From assembly GCA_003134965.1 (NCBI GenBank), contig PLDA01000003.1, positions 806,001-870,000 of the forward strand: 64,000 nucleotides of DNA. The letters run 5' to 3'. This document shows, piece after piece, positions 17,263-25,413 of the stretch. Position numbers and translations under genes: made by a program. The stretch comes from Vulcanimicrobium winogradskyi (GTDB lineage: Bacteria > Vulcanimicrobiota > Vulcanimicrobiia > Vulcanimicrobiales > Vulcanimicrobiaceae). Positions within the stretch are counted from its first letter, which is position 1. Each line of letters begins with the position of its first letter. The notes beneath the pieces are model-generated. The model saw only the letters and a list, made by a program, of their open reading frames with translations, ran no database searches and was not told the origin of the DNA.

Positions 17263-18272
17263 GCGCGATCGATCTCGGTCACCGCGGCATCGGCGACCGC
17301 GGTGCGGACCAGGCGCAGGTCGGTCCGGCCGTGGTGGACGTTGTTGGTCAGGAACACGACGCTGAGGTCTCGATCGGGATCGACCCAGATCGAGGTCCCG
17401 GTGAAGCCGGTGTGCCCGAAGGTATTCGACGACATGAGCGCACCGCAGGAGTTCTCGTCGTTGGTCTTCAGCGCCCACCCGAGGCCCCGGCGCAGCACGG
17501 GATCCCAGGCCTGTTCCCGGATCGCCTCGCGCGCGAGCCCCCGATCGAGCGGTGTCGGGCGGCCGTGCCGCGCGGCCAGGTACCATTCGCCCAGGAGCGC
17601 AACGTCGCGCGCATCGCCGAACAGCCCGGCGTGTCCCGCCGAGCCCCCCATCAGGTACGCCTTCTCGTCGTGGACCTCGCCCTGCACGCTGCCGCGCCAC
17701 GCGTCGGTCTCGGTCGCGGGGATCGCGCTGCGCTCGCGCCCGCGCGGCGCGTAGCCGGTCGTCCGCGTTCCGAACGCGCGCAGCACGCCTTCGACGTGCG
17801 CGGCCAACGAACGCCCGCGCGCGGCGCGCTCGGCGATCGCGCCGAGCGCGATGAACCCGAGGTCGCTGTAGATCACCTTTTCGCCCGGCGGCGCCGCGAG
17901 CGGACCGGTCAGCGCGAAACGTTCGACGTCCTGGTCGAGCAGCGTGCGATAGTCGGCGCCGCTCTTGAACCCGGCGTCGTGCGCCAGGATCTGCCGCAGC
18001 GCGATCGGCTCGTGCGCGGTGCCGCGCCACTCCGGAACCAGATCGGACAGCGAGCCGTCGAGCCGCAGCTCGCCGCGCGCCGTCTGCGCCAGCGCGACCG
18101 TCGAAACGAACGCCTTCGTGATCGAAGCCAGGTCGAAGCGCGTGTCGACGTTGCACGGCAGCGCCGGTCCGTCGTCGCGCGTGCGGCCGTAGGCGCGCTC
18201 GAAGCACACGGCTCCGCGGTGCTCGACGCGCACGACGGCGGCGCTGAACCGCACGCCGAGCGCGGCGCGCAC
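17259..18272 (-). CDS. Serine hydrolase, beta-lactamase fold (AmiE/YbbE-like)
   Basis: 337 residues of the class C beta-lactamase/PBP fold. S50-I-T-K53 is the SxxK nucleophile motif, YSDLGF occupies the YxN position, and GHTGFTGTS supplies the third motif. In Bacillus subtilis the corresponding gene of the nagZ/murQ cluster (amiE, formerly ybbE) encodes an N-acetylmuramyl-L-alanine amidase of this fold. The same neighbourhood here suggests the same step: removing the stem peptide after NagZ. No signal peptide is seen. The GTG at 18272 is the first conventional start; the frame is open further upstream, across the end of nagZ. Confidence 0.8.
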   Translation of the reverse strand: MRAALGVRFSAAVVRVEHRGAVCFERAYGRTRDDGPALPCNVDTRFDLASITKAFVSTVALAQTARGELRLDGSLSDLVPEWRGTAHEPIALRQILAHDAGFKSGADYRTLLDQDVERFALTGPLAAPPGEKVIYSDLGFIALGAIAERAARGRSLAAHVEGVLRAFGTRTTGYAPRGRERSAIPATETDAWRGSVQGEVHDEKAYLMGGSAGHAGLFGDARDVALLGEWYLAARHGRPTPLDRGLAREAIREQAWDPVLRRGLGWALKTNDENSCGALMSSNTFGHTGFTGTSIWVDPDRDLSVVFLTNNVHHGRTDLRLVRTAVADAAVTEIDRA

Positions 18273-18285
18273 GGCCGCGCCGATC

Positions 18286-19854
18286 TCAGCGAACGGCGGC
18301 GTTTGCAGGCAAGCGAACCGGGAGCGTACCGCCGGCGCCGGCGCGGCCGGCGAGGACGTCCGCGCAGCCTTCGAGGGAGATCGGCTGGCTGCCGTAGATG
18401 CAGACCACGCGCTTCGCGTCCGGCCACAGCGCCGCGTCGTACGGCGACTGCGCCGAAACGACGAGGGCGTCCGGCGCGAGCGCGAGGATCCGCGCGACGG
18501 CGTCGCGCTGGCGCAAAAAGAGGTGCGCGTCGCGCGTCACGACGACGAACTCGCGGTCGCCGAGCCGTGGAACGTGTTCGAGCAGCAGGTCGACGTCGTC
18601 GGCGGCGGGCTCGAGCGGAACGCGCATCACCTCGCTCTTCCAGCCGCGCCGCCGCAGCGCCGAACTCAAGGACGGCACGTCCTCGCCGCGCGAGCGGCCG
18701 CCCGATGCCGCCGCGTTGTCGACCGCCGTGCCCTCGAATGAGATCACCGTGACCGGTCTTCCGGGCTGCAGGCGCGGCTCCCCGCGCAGCACGGTCACCG
18801 CGCGGCGCGCGGCTTCGAGCGGCGATCCTTCGTCGAGCGTCTCCCCGGCCGGCACCGGCTCCGCCAACCGGGTGCGCAGTGCGTGCACGCGCGCGTACGC
18901 GTCCCCGAGCCGCGCCGGCGGGATCTCCCCCGCGCGCACGGCGGCGACGATCGCCTCGGCGGCCTCGTGCGCGAGCTCGAGACGGTGGCTGATGAACAGC
19001 AGATCGGCACCGGCGGCGAGCGCTTCGACCGCGCTGCGAACCGTCCCGATCCCGTTCGCGATCGCATCCATCTCCAGGCAATCGGTCGCGACGACGCCGT
19101 CGAATCCGAGCTCTCCGCGCAGCAGGTCCGTCAGCACGCGGCGCGAGAGCGTCGCCGGACGATCGGGGTCGAACGCTTCGACCACGATGTGCGCGCTCAT
19201 GACGATCGAAGCGGCACGAGCGGCGATCGCACGTGCGAACGGAACGAGGTCGCGTGCGCGCAGCGTCGCGGCGTCCGCGGTGATGCGCGGCAGCACGGCA
19301 TGCGAATCGTCCGCCGTCGAGCCGTGGCCGGGGAAGTGCTTCAGCGCCGCGCCGATCCCGGCACGCTCCAGTCCGCGCGCGAACGCGCCGGCGAACGCGC
19401 CCACGCGCTCGGGCTGATCGCCGTACGCGCGGGTCGCGATGACCGTGCTGCGCGGCTGCAGCGACAAATCGGCGACCGGCGCGAGGTCGACGCTGATGCC
19501 GAGCCGCGCGAGGTCGCGACCCACGAGCCTGCCGAGCCGTTCCGCCAGCGCGACGTCACCGGTCGCGCCGACCGCCATCGCCGACGGCAGCGCCGCGACG
19601 CCTGCGCCGATTCGCTCGACCCGGCCGCCTTCCTGATCGACGGTGATGAGCGGCGGCGGTGAGCCGAGCGCGCGCAGCGCGGCGACGAGATCCCGCAGGT
19701 CCGCCGGCGCGCCCACGTTGCGAGCGAACACGATCAGCGCCCCAGGACCGAACGCACGCAGGGCGTCGAGCGGCGCCGTGCCCGCGGTCGCGCCGGCGAA
19801 TCCGACTCCGATCACGCCGCGCGCGAGCACGGCGGGATCAGTGGACGGGGTCAT
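18286..19854 (-). CDS. nagZ: Beta-N-acetylhexosaminidase, GH3 family, two-domain
   Basis: Removes GlcNAc from muropeptides. 522 residues: a GH3 barrel (about 1-340) followed by a second alpha/beta domain, like B. subtilis NagZ (YbbD) and unlike the shorter single-domain E. coli enzyme. The NagZ-specific loop KHFPGHG (172-178) with D183-S-H185 supplies the acid/base dyad; Asp258 in ATDCLEMDAI is the nucleophile. VDQEGGRVER is also present. The protein lacks an obvious signal peptide. It is followed by the amidase-like gene after 13 bp and is probably the first enzyme of the operon. Confidence 0.94.
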   Translation of the reverse strand: MTPSTDPAVLARGVIGVGFAGATAGTAPLDALRAFGPGALIVFARNVGAPADLRDLVAALRALGSPPPLITVDQEGGRVERIGAGVAALPSAMAVGATGDVALAERLGRLVGRDLARLGISVDLAPVADLSLQPRSTVIATRAYGDQPERVGAFAGAFARGLERAGIGAALKHFPGHGSTADDSHAVLPRITADAATLRARDLVPFARAIAARAASIVMSAHIVVEAFDPDRPATLSRRVLTDLLRGELGFDGVVATDCLEMDAIANGIGTVRSAVEALAAGADLLFISHRLELAHEAAEAIVAAVRAGEIPPARLGDAYARVHALRTRLAEPVPAGETLDEGSPLEAARRAVTVLRGEPRLQPGRPVTVISFEGTAVDNAAASGGRSRGEDVPSLSSALRRRGWKSEVMRVPLEPAADDVDLLLEHVPRLGDREFVVVTRDAHLFLRQRDAVARILALAPDALVVSAQSPYDAALWPDAKRVVCIYGSQPISLEGCADVLAGRAGAGGTLPVRLPANAAVR

Positions 19855-19857
19855 CCG

Positions 19858-20220
19858 TTAGTGCTTGATGAGCCGGATGATCTGCGCGACGACTTTCCCG
19901 GCGGCCTTCGAGATGAATATCCGCACCTTCGAGCCCCTCGACACGTCCGACAGCGTGTGGTAGCCCGGATCGTCGGACTGCACGCTCGTGGTAGGCATCG
20001 TCGCGATGTCGACACGCCCTTGCGTCGTCGAGTCGACCGTCACGATCCCGCGCTGGTAGTCGATACTGCTGACCCGGCCTTCGATCACGCCGCCGTCCCG
20101 CATCGGGGCCGGGGCCGGTACGGTCGCGCTTGCGATAGGGCTCGGCGGCGGCGCGGCAAGCGCTGCCGCAGGGATCAACAACAAGCCGAGAATCGTACCG
20201 GCGACGACGAGGCGGGGCAT
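19858..20220 (-). CDS. Small secreted beta-rich protein
   Basis: 120 residues from the ATG at 20220 (AGGGTG just upstream). The signal peptide ends near AALAA, then a Pro/Ala linker, then a compact domain with VIEGRVSSIDYQRGIVTVDS and SRGSKVRIFISK, which looks like a small beta-barrel of the DUF5666/OB type. No enzyme motif. It is 3 bp upstream of nagZ on the same strand and may be the first gene of the salvage operon, though its role there is unknown. Confidence 0.6.
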   Translation of the reverse strand: MPRLVVAGTILGLLLIPAAALAAPPPSPIASATVPAPAPMRDGGVIEGRVSSIDYQRGIVTVDSTTQGRVDIATMPTTSVQSDDPGYHTLSDVSRGSKVRIFISKAAGKVVAQIIRLIKH

Positions 20221-20285
20221 CACCCTGTGATAACGCGGTGAACATCGCGGTTCGTTGCGGCCCTTCGACACGCGACGAGCGCGCG

Positions 20286-20588
20286 TCATTCGCCGATGGT
20301 CCCGACCGACCGCAGGTACGCTTCGCGCGCCCCGGGTTCATCCGACTTCACGGCGGCACGCGCGGCGCGTGCGGCGATGATCGCCTTGTCGTCGGCGGGC
20401 TTCCCGCCGAGCACGACGCGCAGCGCGAGCAGCGCCTCGTCCGCCGCGCGGGCCCCGAGTGCCTCAAGCGCACGGTAGAACGGTTGCGCCTTCGCATCAG
20501 GCGAGCGGTCGCGGAGCGCCGCCGCGATCGCGTCTGCCTTGCCGGGCCGTCCGTCGAGGAGGTAGCCATCGAGAGGGTGCAGTTCCAC
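20286..20588 (-). CDS. Hypothetical small helical protein
   Basis: 100 residues from a GTG at 20588, starting VELHPLDGYLLDGRPGKADA. Composition is amphipathic and helix-rich, with DEALLALRVVLGGKPADDKA and no signal. No family recognised. The frame continues open upstream across the protease gene, so the exact start is uncertain. The start codon lies only 4 bp from the divergent protease start, which leaves no room for a normal promoter pair. It may be a real short gene or a fortunate open frame. Confidence 0.42.
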   Translation of the reverse strand: MELHPLDGYLLDGRPGKADAIAAALRDRSPDAKAQPFYRALEALGARAADEALLALRVVLGGKPADDKAIIAARAARAAVKSDEPGAREAYLRSVGTIGE

Positions 20589-20592
20589 GACG

Positions 20593-21993
20593 ATGCGATT
20601 CGCGGTGCGTCTCCTCACGCTTGCCGCGGCGATCGCGATCCTCGCCGCAGCACCGCCGCCCGACCCGCTCACCGCGCTCGCCGCGGCGAACGGCCGCGCT
20701 GCGACGGTCCACCTGCGGGCCAGCGGCAAGCGCGTCGTCGAGGGACGTACGGTCACGACCGTCGTCGACCAGCTCGGCCCGCAGCGCCTGTTGCGCCGCT
20801 GTATCAACGAGGTCTGCGGCGGAACGTGGTTCGACGGTTCGCGGGAGTGGACGTTCGGACTGAACGAGGTCCTGCTCCCCGAGGAGACCGACGAGGTGAC
20901 GCTGATCGAACGCACCTTGGCCGAGATCGTCTCCTACGCGTTCGCCGAACCGGCGTTTCGGGCCGCGGGCGGGACGGTCGTCCACGAGGGATCGGATCGC
21001 TGGCGCGTCCGCGCCCGGGACGGAGTCGAGCTGATCGCGATCCTCGATCCCGCCTCGCGGGCGATCCGCCGGGTCGAGATGCCCGGCGGCCGCGGGATCG
21101 CGAGCTACGGCCGGGACGCTCGCGCCGGCGGCGCGACCTTCGCGCTCGACCGGAGCGGCCCGCTCGAGACGGGTCCGCTCGACGAGGTCGCGGTCGTGCC
21201 CGGAGCGATCGGCCTACCGGCCGGGGCTGCCTTGGCGATCGAGGGCGACGCGCCGCTTCCGCTCGGCGAGGATCCGATCCCGATCGTGCCGTGCACCCTG
21301 GGCGGCCGCGGCGCGCGATGCATGCTGGACAGCGGCGCCACGCCGAGCGCGATGACGCTGGCCTTCGCCGAGGCCCTGCACCTGGAACCGCACGGCGAGA
21401 TCGAAATCGCGGGTCTCGGGCGCTTCGCGACGGGATTCGTCGAGGCCGGGCCGCTCGAGCTGGGTCCCGCGCGCTTCGCTCGCGGGCGCTTCGCGGTCGT
21501 CCCGCAGTCCAGCGCGGCGCGCTTCGACGTCGTCGTCGGCAGCGATCTGCTGGGGCGCGTCCGGCTCGTGCTCGACCGCGGGCGGCGCACCGCGCGCATT
21601 CTGCCGAGCGGCGGCGCCGCGCCGCCGGGGCCGGCGGCCTTGGTGACGTTCCACGCGGGCTCGCCGATCGTGCAGACGATGTTCGGCCCCCAGGGCGCCC
21701 GCGCGCTGGTGGACACCGGCGACCAGGCGATCCTCTCGTTCGGCTACGCCGCGTACCGCCAGGGGCCGCAATGGCCGGTCATTTCGCGCGGGCAGGCGCT
21801 CGGGATCGCAGGGGCCGACGACATTCTGACGGTCGACGTCCCCGAGGTTCACATCGGGGCGCTGGCGCTCGGCCCGACGCGAGCGACGGTGCGCCGAACC
21901 CAGGGCCTCGCCCACGTCGGGATCGGCCTGTGGGACCGTTTCATCGTCGACTTGGACGAAGCAAGCGGGCGGCTCTCGTTTAGTCCCCGGTAA
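20593..21993 (+). CDS. Secreted retropepsin-like aspartic protease with two active-site motifs
   Basis: 466 residues with a signal peptide (RFAVRLLTLAAAIAILAAA). An N-terminal region of about 210 residues of unknown type is followed by two consecutive aspartyl-protease-like domains. The first has CMLDSGATPSAM with Asp246, the second ALVDTGDQAIL with Asp374. Each is followed by a VVGSDLLGRVRLVLD- or GIGLWDRFIVDLDE-type strand, the pattern of gag-polyprotein-like (retropepsin) domains. Retropepsins normally dimerise to bring two Asp together; here both are in one chain. Substrate unknown. Confidence 0.72.
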   Translation: MRFAVRLLTLAAAIAILAAAPPPDPLTALAAANGRAATVHLRASGKRVVEGRTVTTVVDQLGPQRLLRRCINEVCGGTWFDGSREWTFGLNEVLLPEETDEVTLIERTLAEIVSYAFAEPAFRAAGGTVVHEGSDRWRVRARDGVELIAILDPASRAIRRVEMPGGRGIASYGRDARAGGATFALDRSGPLETGPLDEVAVVPGAIGLPAGAALAIEGDAPLPLGEDPIPIVPCTLGGRGARCMLDSGATPSAMTLAFAEALHLEPHGEIEIAGLGRFATGFVEAGPLELGPARFARGRFAVVPQSSAARFDVVVGSDLLGRVRLVLDRGRRTARILPSGGAAPPGPAALVTFHAGSPIVQTMFGPQGARALVDTGDQAILSFGYAAYRQGPQWPVISRGQALGIAGADDILTVDVPEVHIGALALGPTRATVRRTQGLAHVGIGLWDRFIVDLDEASGRLSFSPR

Positions 21994-22050
21994 AACGGGG
22001 GACGAAGGTCCCTGACCGGACAGGACGTCCCGGTTGGAGCGGACTTTCGG

Positions 22051-22614
22051 ATGGATCCATTACGCACGCTCGTCGAGCCCCTCGACGCCAACGATCCCGC
22101 GACCGCGGCACACGGTCGCGCGGTGGCGTATTGGTGCTCCCTGATCGCCGGCCAGCTGCGGCTGGACCGCGACGAGCACAACTGGATCGTCCACTCGGCA
22201 CAGCTGCACGACGTCGGAAAGCTCTGCGTGCCGCGGGACCTGCTTCGCGCGCCGCGAGCCCTGCGGCCGGCCGAACGCGCGCTCGTCGCCCAGCACGTCA
22301 TCGAGGGTGAACGGCTGCTGGCCGACTACGGCCTCCTCGTCTACCGTGACGCGGTCCGAAACCATCACGAGCGCTTCGACGGGCGCGGCTATCCCGACGG
22401 TTTGCGCGCCGACCGCATCCCGCTGGTGGCGCGCATCGTCGCCGTCGCCGACGCATACGATGCGATGACCGGGCAGCGTCCGTACCGGTTCCCGATGACC
22501 CCCGACCAGGCGCTCCTCGAGATCGAGCGTTCGCGTGGTACCCAGTTCGACCCGGCGGTCGTCGAAGTGATGCTGGCGGTCGTCGGGAGCGCGATCCGGC
22601 CCGTCGCCGTCTAG
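22051..22614 (+). CDS. Stand-alone HD-GYP domain protein
   Basis: 187 residues consisting of little more than an HD-GYP domain, the class of cyclic-di-GMP phosphodiesterases. Metal-binding residues are seen as H53-D54 in LHDVGK, HHERFDGRGYPDGL at 105-118 (containing the GYP triad) and D134 in VADAYDAMT. No sensor or receiver domain is attached, so activity would be controlled by expression or partners. A short hairpin (GGGAC-GAAG-GTCCC, 21999-22012) sits in its leader. Family is certain; whether it is catalytically active is not. Confidence 0.88.
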   Translation: MDPLRTLVEPLDANDPATAAHGRAVAYWCSLIAGQLRLDRDEHNWIVHSAQLHDVGKLCVPRDLLRAPRALRPAERALVAQHVIEGERLLADYGLLVYRDAVRNHHERFDGRGYPDGLRADRIPLVARIVAVADAYDAMTGQRPYRFPMTPDQALLEIERSRGTQFDPAVVEVMLAVVGSAIRPVAV

Positions 22615-22632
22615 CGCGGCCGGCGCCGTCCT

Positions 22633-22914
22633 CTAGTCGAGGTCGGCTTCGAGGGCCTCGGCGGTCCGCTGCATCACCTTCGCGAGCAGCGCGATCGCGC
22701 CGGCGCGGTTCGTGTTGAGCAGCATGTACTGCATCCGGTCGTTGGGATGGAGCACCACGAACACGCCTTTGCTGCCCTGCGTGATCGACTTGAGGATGCG
22801 ATCGATGAACGCCCTATCCTCGTCGTCGAGCTGGACCGCTCCGCCCTCTTCTTTTAAGAGGTCGTGGAGAAACGTGTCGAGATTATCAGGGCAATCCATC
22901 TGCGCGAAAAACAC
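22633..22914 (-). CDS. Hypothetical small cytoplasmic protein
   Basis: 93 residues from GTG at 22914, or 88 from ATG at 22899. Acidic and helical at both ends, with a central beta-hairpin-like GVFVVLHPNDRMQYMLLN. No signal, no cysteine motif, no family recognised. It is convergent with the HD-GYP gene. The amino-acid composition is that of a genuine protein and not of a frame shadow. Confidence 0.55.
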   Translation of the reverse strand: MFFAQMDCPDNLDTFLHDLLKEEGGAVQLDDEDRAFIDRILKSITQGSKGVFVVLHPNDRMQYMLLNTNRAGAIALLAKVMQRTAEALEADLD

Positions 22915-23055
22915 CCTCGTTCGGTACGAGCGTTTGTTCTTTTCAGAATATCGGCCGAAGCTCGGGAAAGTGAAGGCCCTGCGTCAAGACTAAGTAAGCA
23001 TTGCCGCCGAATCGCTCGGTCGCTCGCTCACCCGCCGCCGGCGAAGGAGGTCTCT

Positions 23056-23478
23056 ACGTTCAAAGGATTTCGCGCGTTCCTCGCTCGCGGGAACGTGATC
23101 GATCTGGCCGTCGCCGTCGTCGTGGGCGCGGCGTTCACCGCGGTCGTGAACGCCTTGGTGAAGGACCTCATCACACCGCTGATCGCCGCCCTCATCGGAA
23201 AGGCCGACTTCTCGCGGCTCGGCTTCACCATCAACCACTCGAGCTTCGCGCTGGGTGACTTCATCAACGCGCTCATCACCTTTCTGCTCGACGCGCTGGT
23301 GATCTACTACATCATCGTCGTGCCGATCCGCATCGCCGCCGAGCGGTTCGAGAAGCCCGGCGAGCCCGTGCTAGCGCAGAAGACCTGTCCGGAGTGTCTG
23401 AGCGAGGTCCCGCAGGACGCACGCCGCTGCAAGTACTGCACCGCGGTGCTGGTGCGAGGCGGGCAACCAACGATCTGA
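23056..23478 (+). CDS. mscL: Large-conductance mechanosensitive channel with C-terminal zinc ribbon; ACG start
   Basis: Osmotic-release channel of the inner membrane, 140 residues. TM1 runs through GNVIDLAVAVVVGAAF and TM2 through the FINALITFLLDALVIYY segment, closely like mycobacterial MscL. The C-terminal bundle is replaced by a two-CxxC zinc ribbon (CPECLSEVPQDARRCKYC). Alignment to the family puts the initiator exactly at ACG 23056-23058, five bases... more precisely four bases after a perfect AAGGAGGT (23044-23051). No in-frame ATG, GTG or TTG exists between that Shine-Dalgarno and the conserved FKGFRAFLARGN. ACG is therefore the likely start unless the base is a sequencing error. Family assignment is very secure. 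Confidence 0.9.
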   Translation, partial: TFKGFRAFLARGNVIDLAVAVVVGAAFTAVVNALVKDLITPLIAALIGKADFSRLGFTINHSSFALGDFINALITFLLDALVIYYIIVVPIRIAAERFEKPGEPVLAQKTCPECLSEVPQDARRCKYCTAVLVRGGQPTI

Positions 23479-23662
23479 CGGAGCTGCGATGCGCCGGTCC
23501 CTGTCGAGCTCGGGGGCGAGTTCATCCACGGCACGCCGGCGTCAGCTTCGACCTGCTCCATGCGGCGCCGTGTTCTTCGCCGGTGAAGCAACGGCCGTGG
23601 CGAGCGAAGCCGGCACCGTGGCCGGCGCGCTGCAATCTGGCGAACGCGCCGCGCAGGAAGCC

Positions 23663-24448
23663 TTAGCCGCGCTCCGGTTCGCGACCTAACTCGGCCCGAA
23701 TCAGCTCTTGCATCACCCGCAACTCCTCTGAGCGAGGGTCGCGGGGATAATCCGATTGAACGCGGTGCGTAGACTTTATCGTGTTGCGCTCGGCTGTGAA
23801 CACGATGATCTGTTGTCCCAGCAGGCAAGCTTCTTCGACGCTGTGGGTCACGAGCACGACGGTCTTCTTGGTGTCGAGATAGAGGTCGACGAGCTCCGCT
23901 CGCAGCGCATCGCGCGTGTCGGCGTCGAGTGCCGAGAACGGCTCGTCGAGGAGGAGGATCGCCGGTTCGTAGACCAGAGCGCGGCCCAGGGCGACGCGCT
24001 GTTTCATTCCGCCCGAGAGCGCCTTGGGAAGCCGGGTCGCCGCATCCTCGAGACCGAGCCGGCGAACGACCGCGAGCGCCGCGTCGCGAGCTGCCCGGCG
24101 CGAGTGGCCTCGAATTTCGAGCGGATACGCGATGTTGTCCAGCACGGTGCGCCACGGGAAGAGCGAGAAGTCTTGAAAGACCATGCCGCAGTGAGACGTA
24201 GGGCCGGTAACATGCTCCCCATTGACGTATGCGGTCCCCGAGCTCGGCGCGATTAACCCAGCGATAATCTTCAGCAGGGTGGTCTTTCCTGATCCGCTGT
24301 GGCCGACGATCGTAACAAAGCTCCCGCGAGGGATCGTCAGATCGATGTCCTGCAGCGCGACGACGGATCTCCCGCCGGCGCGATAGAACTTCGAGACGCG
24401 ATCGAGTCGAATCGACTCCGTCTGCGCTTGGGATTCGGCGCTCTCCAA
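23663..24448 (-). CDS. ABC transporter ATP-binding protein (SsuB/TauB type)
   Basis: Cytoplasmic ATPase, about 261 residues. Walker A is GHSGSGKTT at 49-57, the Q-loop sits in MVFQDFSLFPWRTV, the signature is LSGGMKQR, and Walker B is ILLLDEPFSALD followed by VTHSVEEA. This subfamily drives import of nitrate, sulfonates, taurine or thiamine precursors. The TTG at 24448 is chosen because it lies directly after the binding-protein stop; longer readings would overlap that gene by up to 118 bp. It is the last gene of a five-gene minus-strand operon. Confidence 0.86.
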   Translation of the reverse strand: MESAESQAQTESIRLDRVSKFYRAGGRSVVALQDIDLTIPRGSFVTIVGHSGSGKTTLLKIIAGLIAPSSGTAYVNGEHVTGPTSHCGMVFQDFSLFPWRTVLDNIAYPLEIRGHSRRAARDAALAVVRRLGLEDAATRLPKALSGGMKQRVALGRALVYEPAILLLDEPFSALDADTRDALRAELVDLYLDTKKTVVLVTHSVEEACLLGQQIIVFTAERNTIKSTHRVQSDYPRDPRSEELRVMQELIRAELGREPERG

Positions 24449-24450
24449 CG

Positions 24451-25413
24451 CTACGGCGACCCGCGTACGACCTTCGTTCCGATGTCCCCCGGCCACGCCG
24501 CGACGTTCAACCGGCGTAGCACGTCCTGCGTGCGTCGCATCCGCTCGACGTTCGGCGTCTTGTCCCATCCGAGGAGGCTGAGCGACCGAATCAAGTCCGG
24601 CGAGAGCTTGCGCTTCAGCCTCTCGGAGATGGCGGTCTTCGCATAGTCGGGGTCGCGCGCGATGTAGTCGAGCGCAGCCTCGTACGAACGCAAGAAGCGT
24701 TCGACCGCGGGCTTCTTCTTCGCCAGCGTGTCCTCCGTAAAAAAGATCAATGCTTGCTGAAAATCGGGGATCATCTGCTGCGCGGACAACATCACGCGAA
24801 TCGGATGCTCTTTCAATGCTTCGCTGACGTACGGTTCGACGAGCAGCGCGGCCTGCACGTCGCCGCGCAGCAAGACGGGGATCTTGCTCTCCTGAGGAAC
24901 CGGGACGAACGTGATCGAGCCCCGCTCAAGACCGGCGTTTTGCGCTGCAACCGAGACCAGGGCGTCTTCGATCGTCCTCGGTCCGGTAATGGCGATCTTT
25001 TTGCCGGCCAGGTCGCGCAGCGTCCTGTACGGCGAGCTCGACAGCGTGACCAGCGCGACCGGCGGACGCGGCCGGTCGACGATGTGGCCGCCGTCGCCGA
25101 CGATCCGGATCGGAGCGTCGCGACCGAGCGCATTGAGAATTGGCGCGATGCCGGCCGAACCGCCGTCGAGATCGCCCTTGACCGCTCCGGCGATGATGAG
25201 CGGCCCCTCGGCGACCTCGATGAGCTCGACGTCGAGGCCGTTGTCGCGGAAGATTCCGGCCTTCACCGCAACGTACAACGGCGCGGAGTCGCCCACCGGG
25301 ACGTACCCCAGCTTCAGCGGAATCCGCGCGTCGTTCTGACACCCGAGCAGAAGGATCGAGAGCGTCGCGGCGATGCAACGGAGCCGCGTCGCAGTGGCGT
25401 CAGAGATCCGCAT
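24451..25413 (-). CDS. ABC transporter substrate-binding lipoprotein (SsuA/NMT1 family)
   Basis: 320 residues; ATG start with the lipobox LLLGC placing the lipidated cysteine at residue 25. The mature part shows the NMT1/SsuA pattern: LKLGYVPVGDSAPLYVAVKAG at the start of lobe 1, GLDVELIEVAEGP, the DLAGKKIAITGPRT crossover and ALLVEPYVSEAL in lobe 2. The ligand is typically a small nitrogen-, sulfur- or pyrimidine-containing compound. It overlaps the permease gene by 14 bp and is followed 2 bp later by its ATPase. Confidence 0.87.
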   Translation of the reverse strand: MRISDATATRLRCIAATLSILLLGCQNDARIPLKLGYVPVGDSAPLYVAVKAGIFRDNGLDVELIEVAEGPLIIAGAVKGDLDGGSAGIAPILNALGRDAPIRIVGDGGHIVDRPRPPVALVTLSSSPYRTLRDLAGKKIAITGPRTIEDALVSVAAQNAGLERGSITFVPVPQESKIPVLLRGDVQAALLVEPYVSEALKEHPIRVMLSAQQMIPDFQQALIFFTEDTLAKKKPAVERFLRSYEAALDYIARDPDYAKTAISERLKRKLSPDLIRSLSLLGWDKTPNVERMRRTQDVLRRLNVAAWPGDIGTKVVRGSP

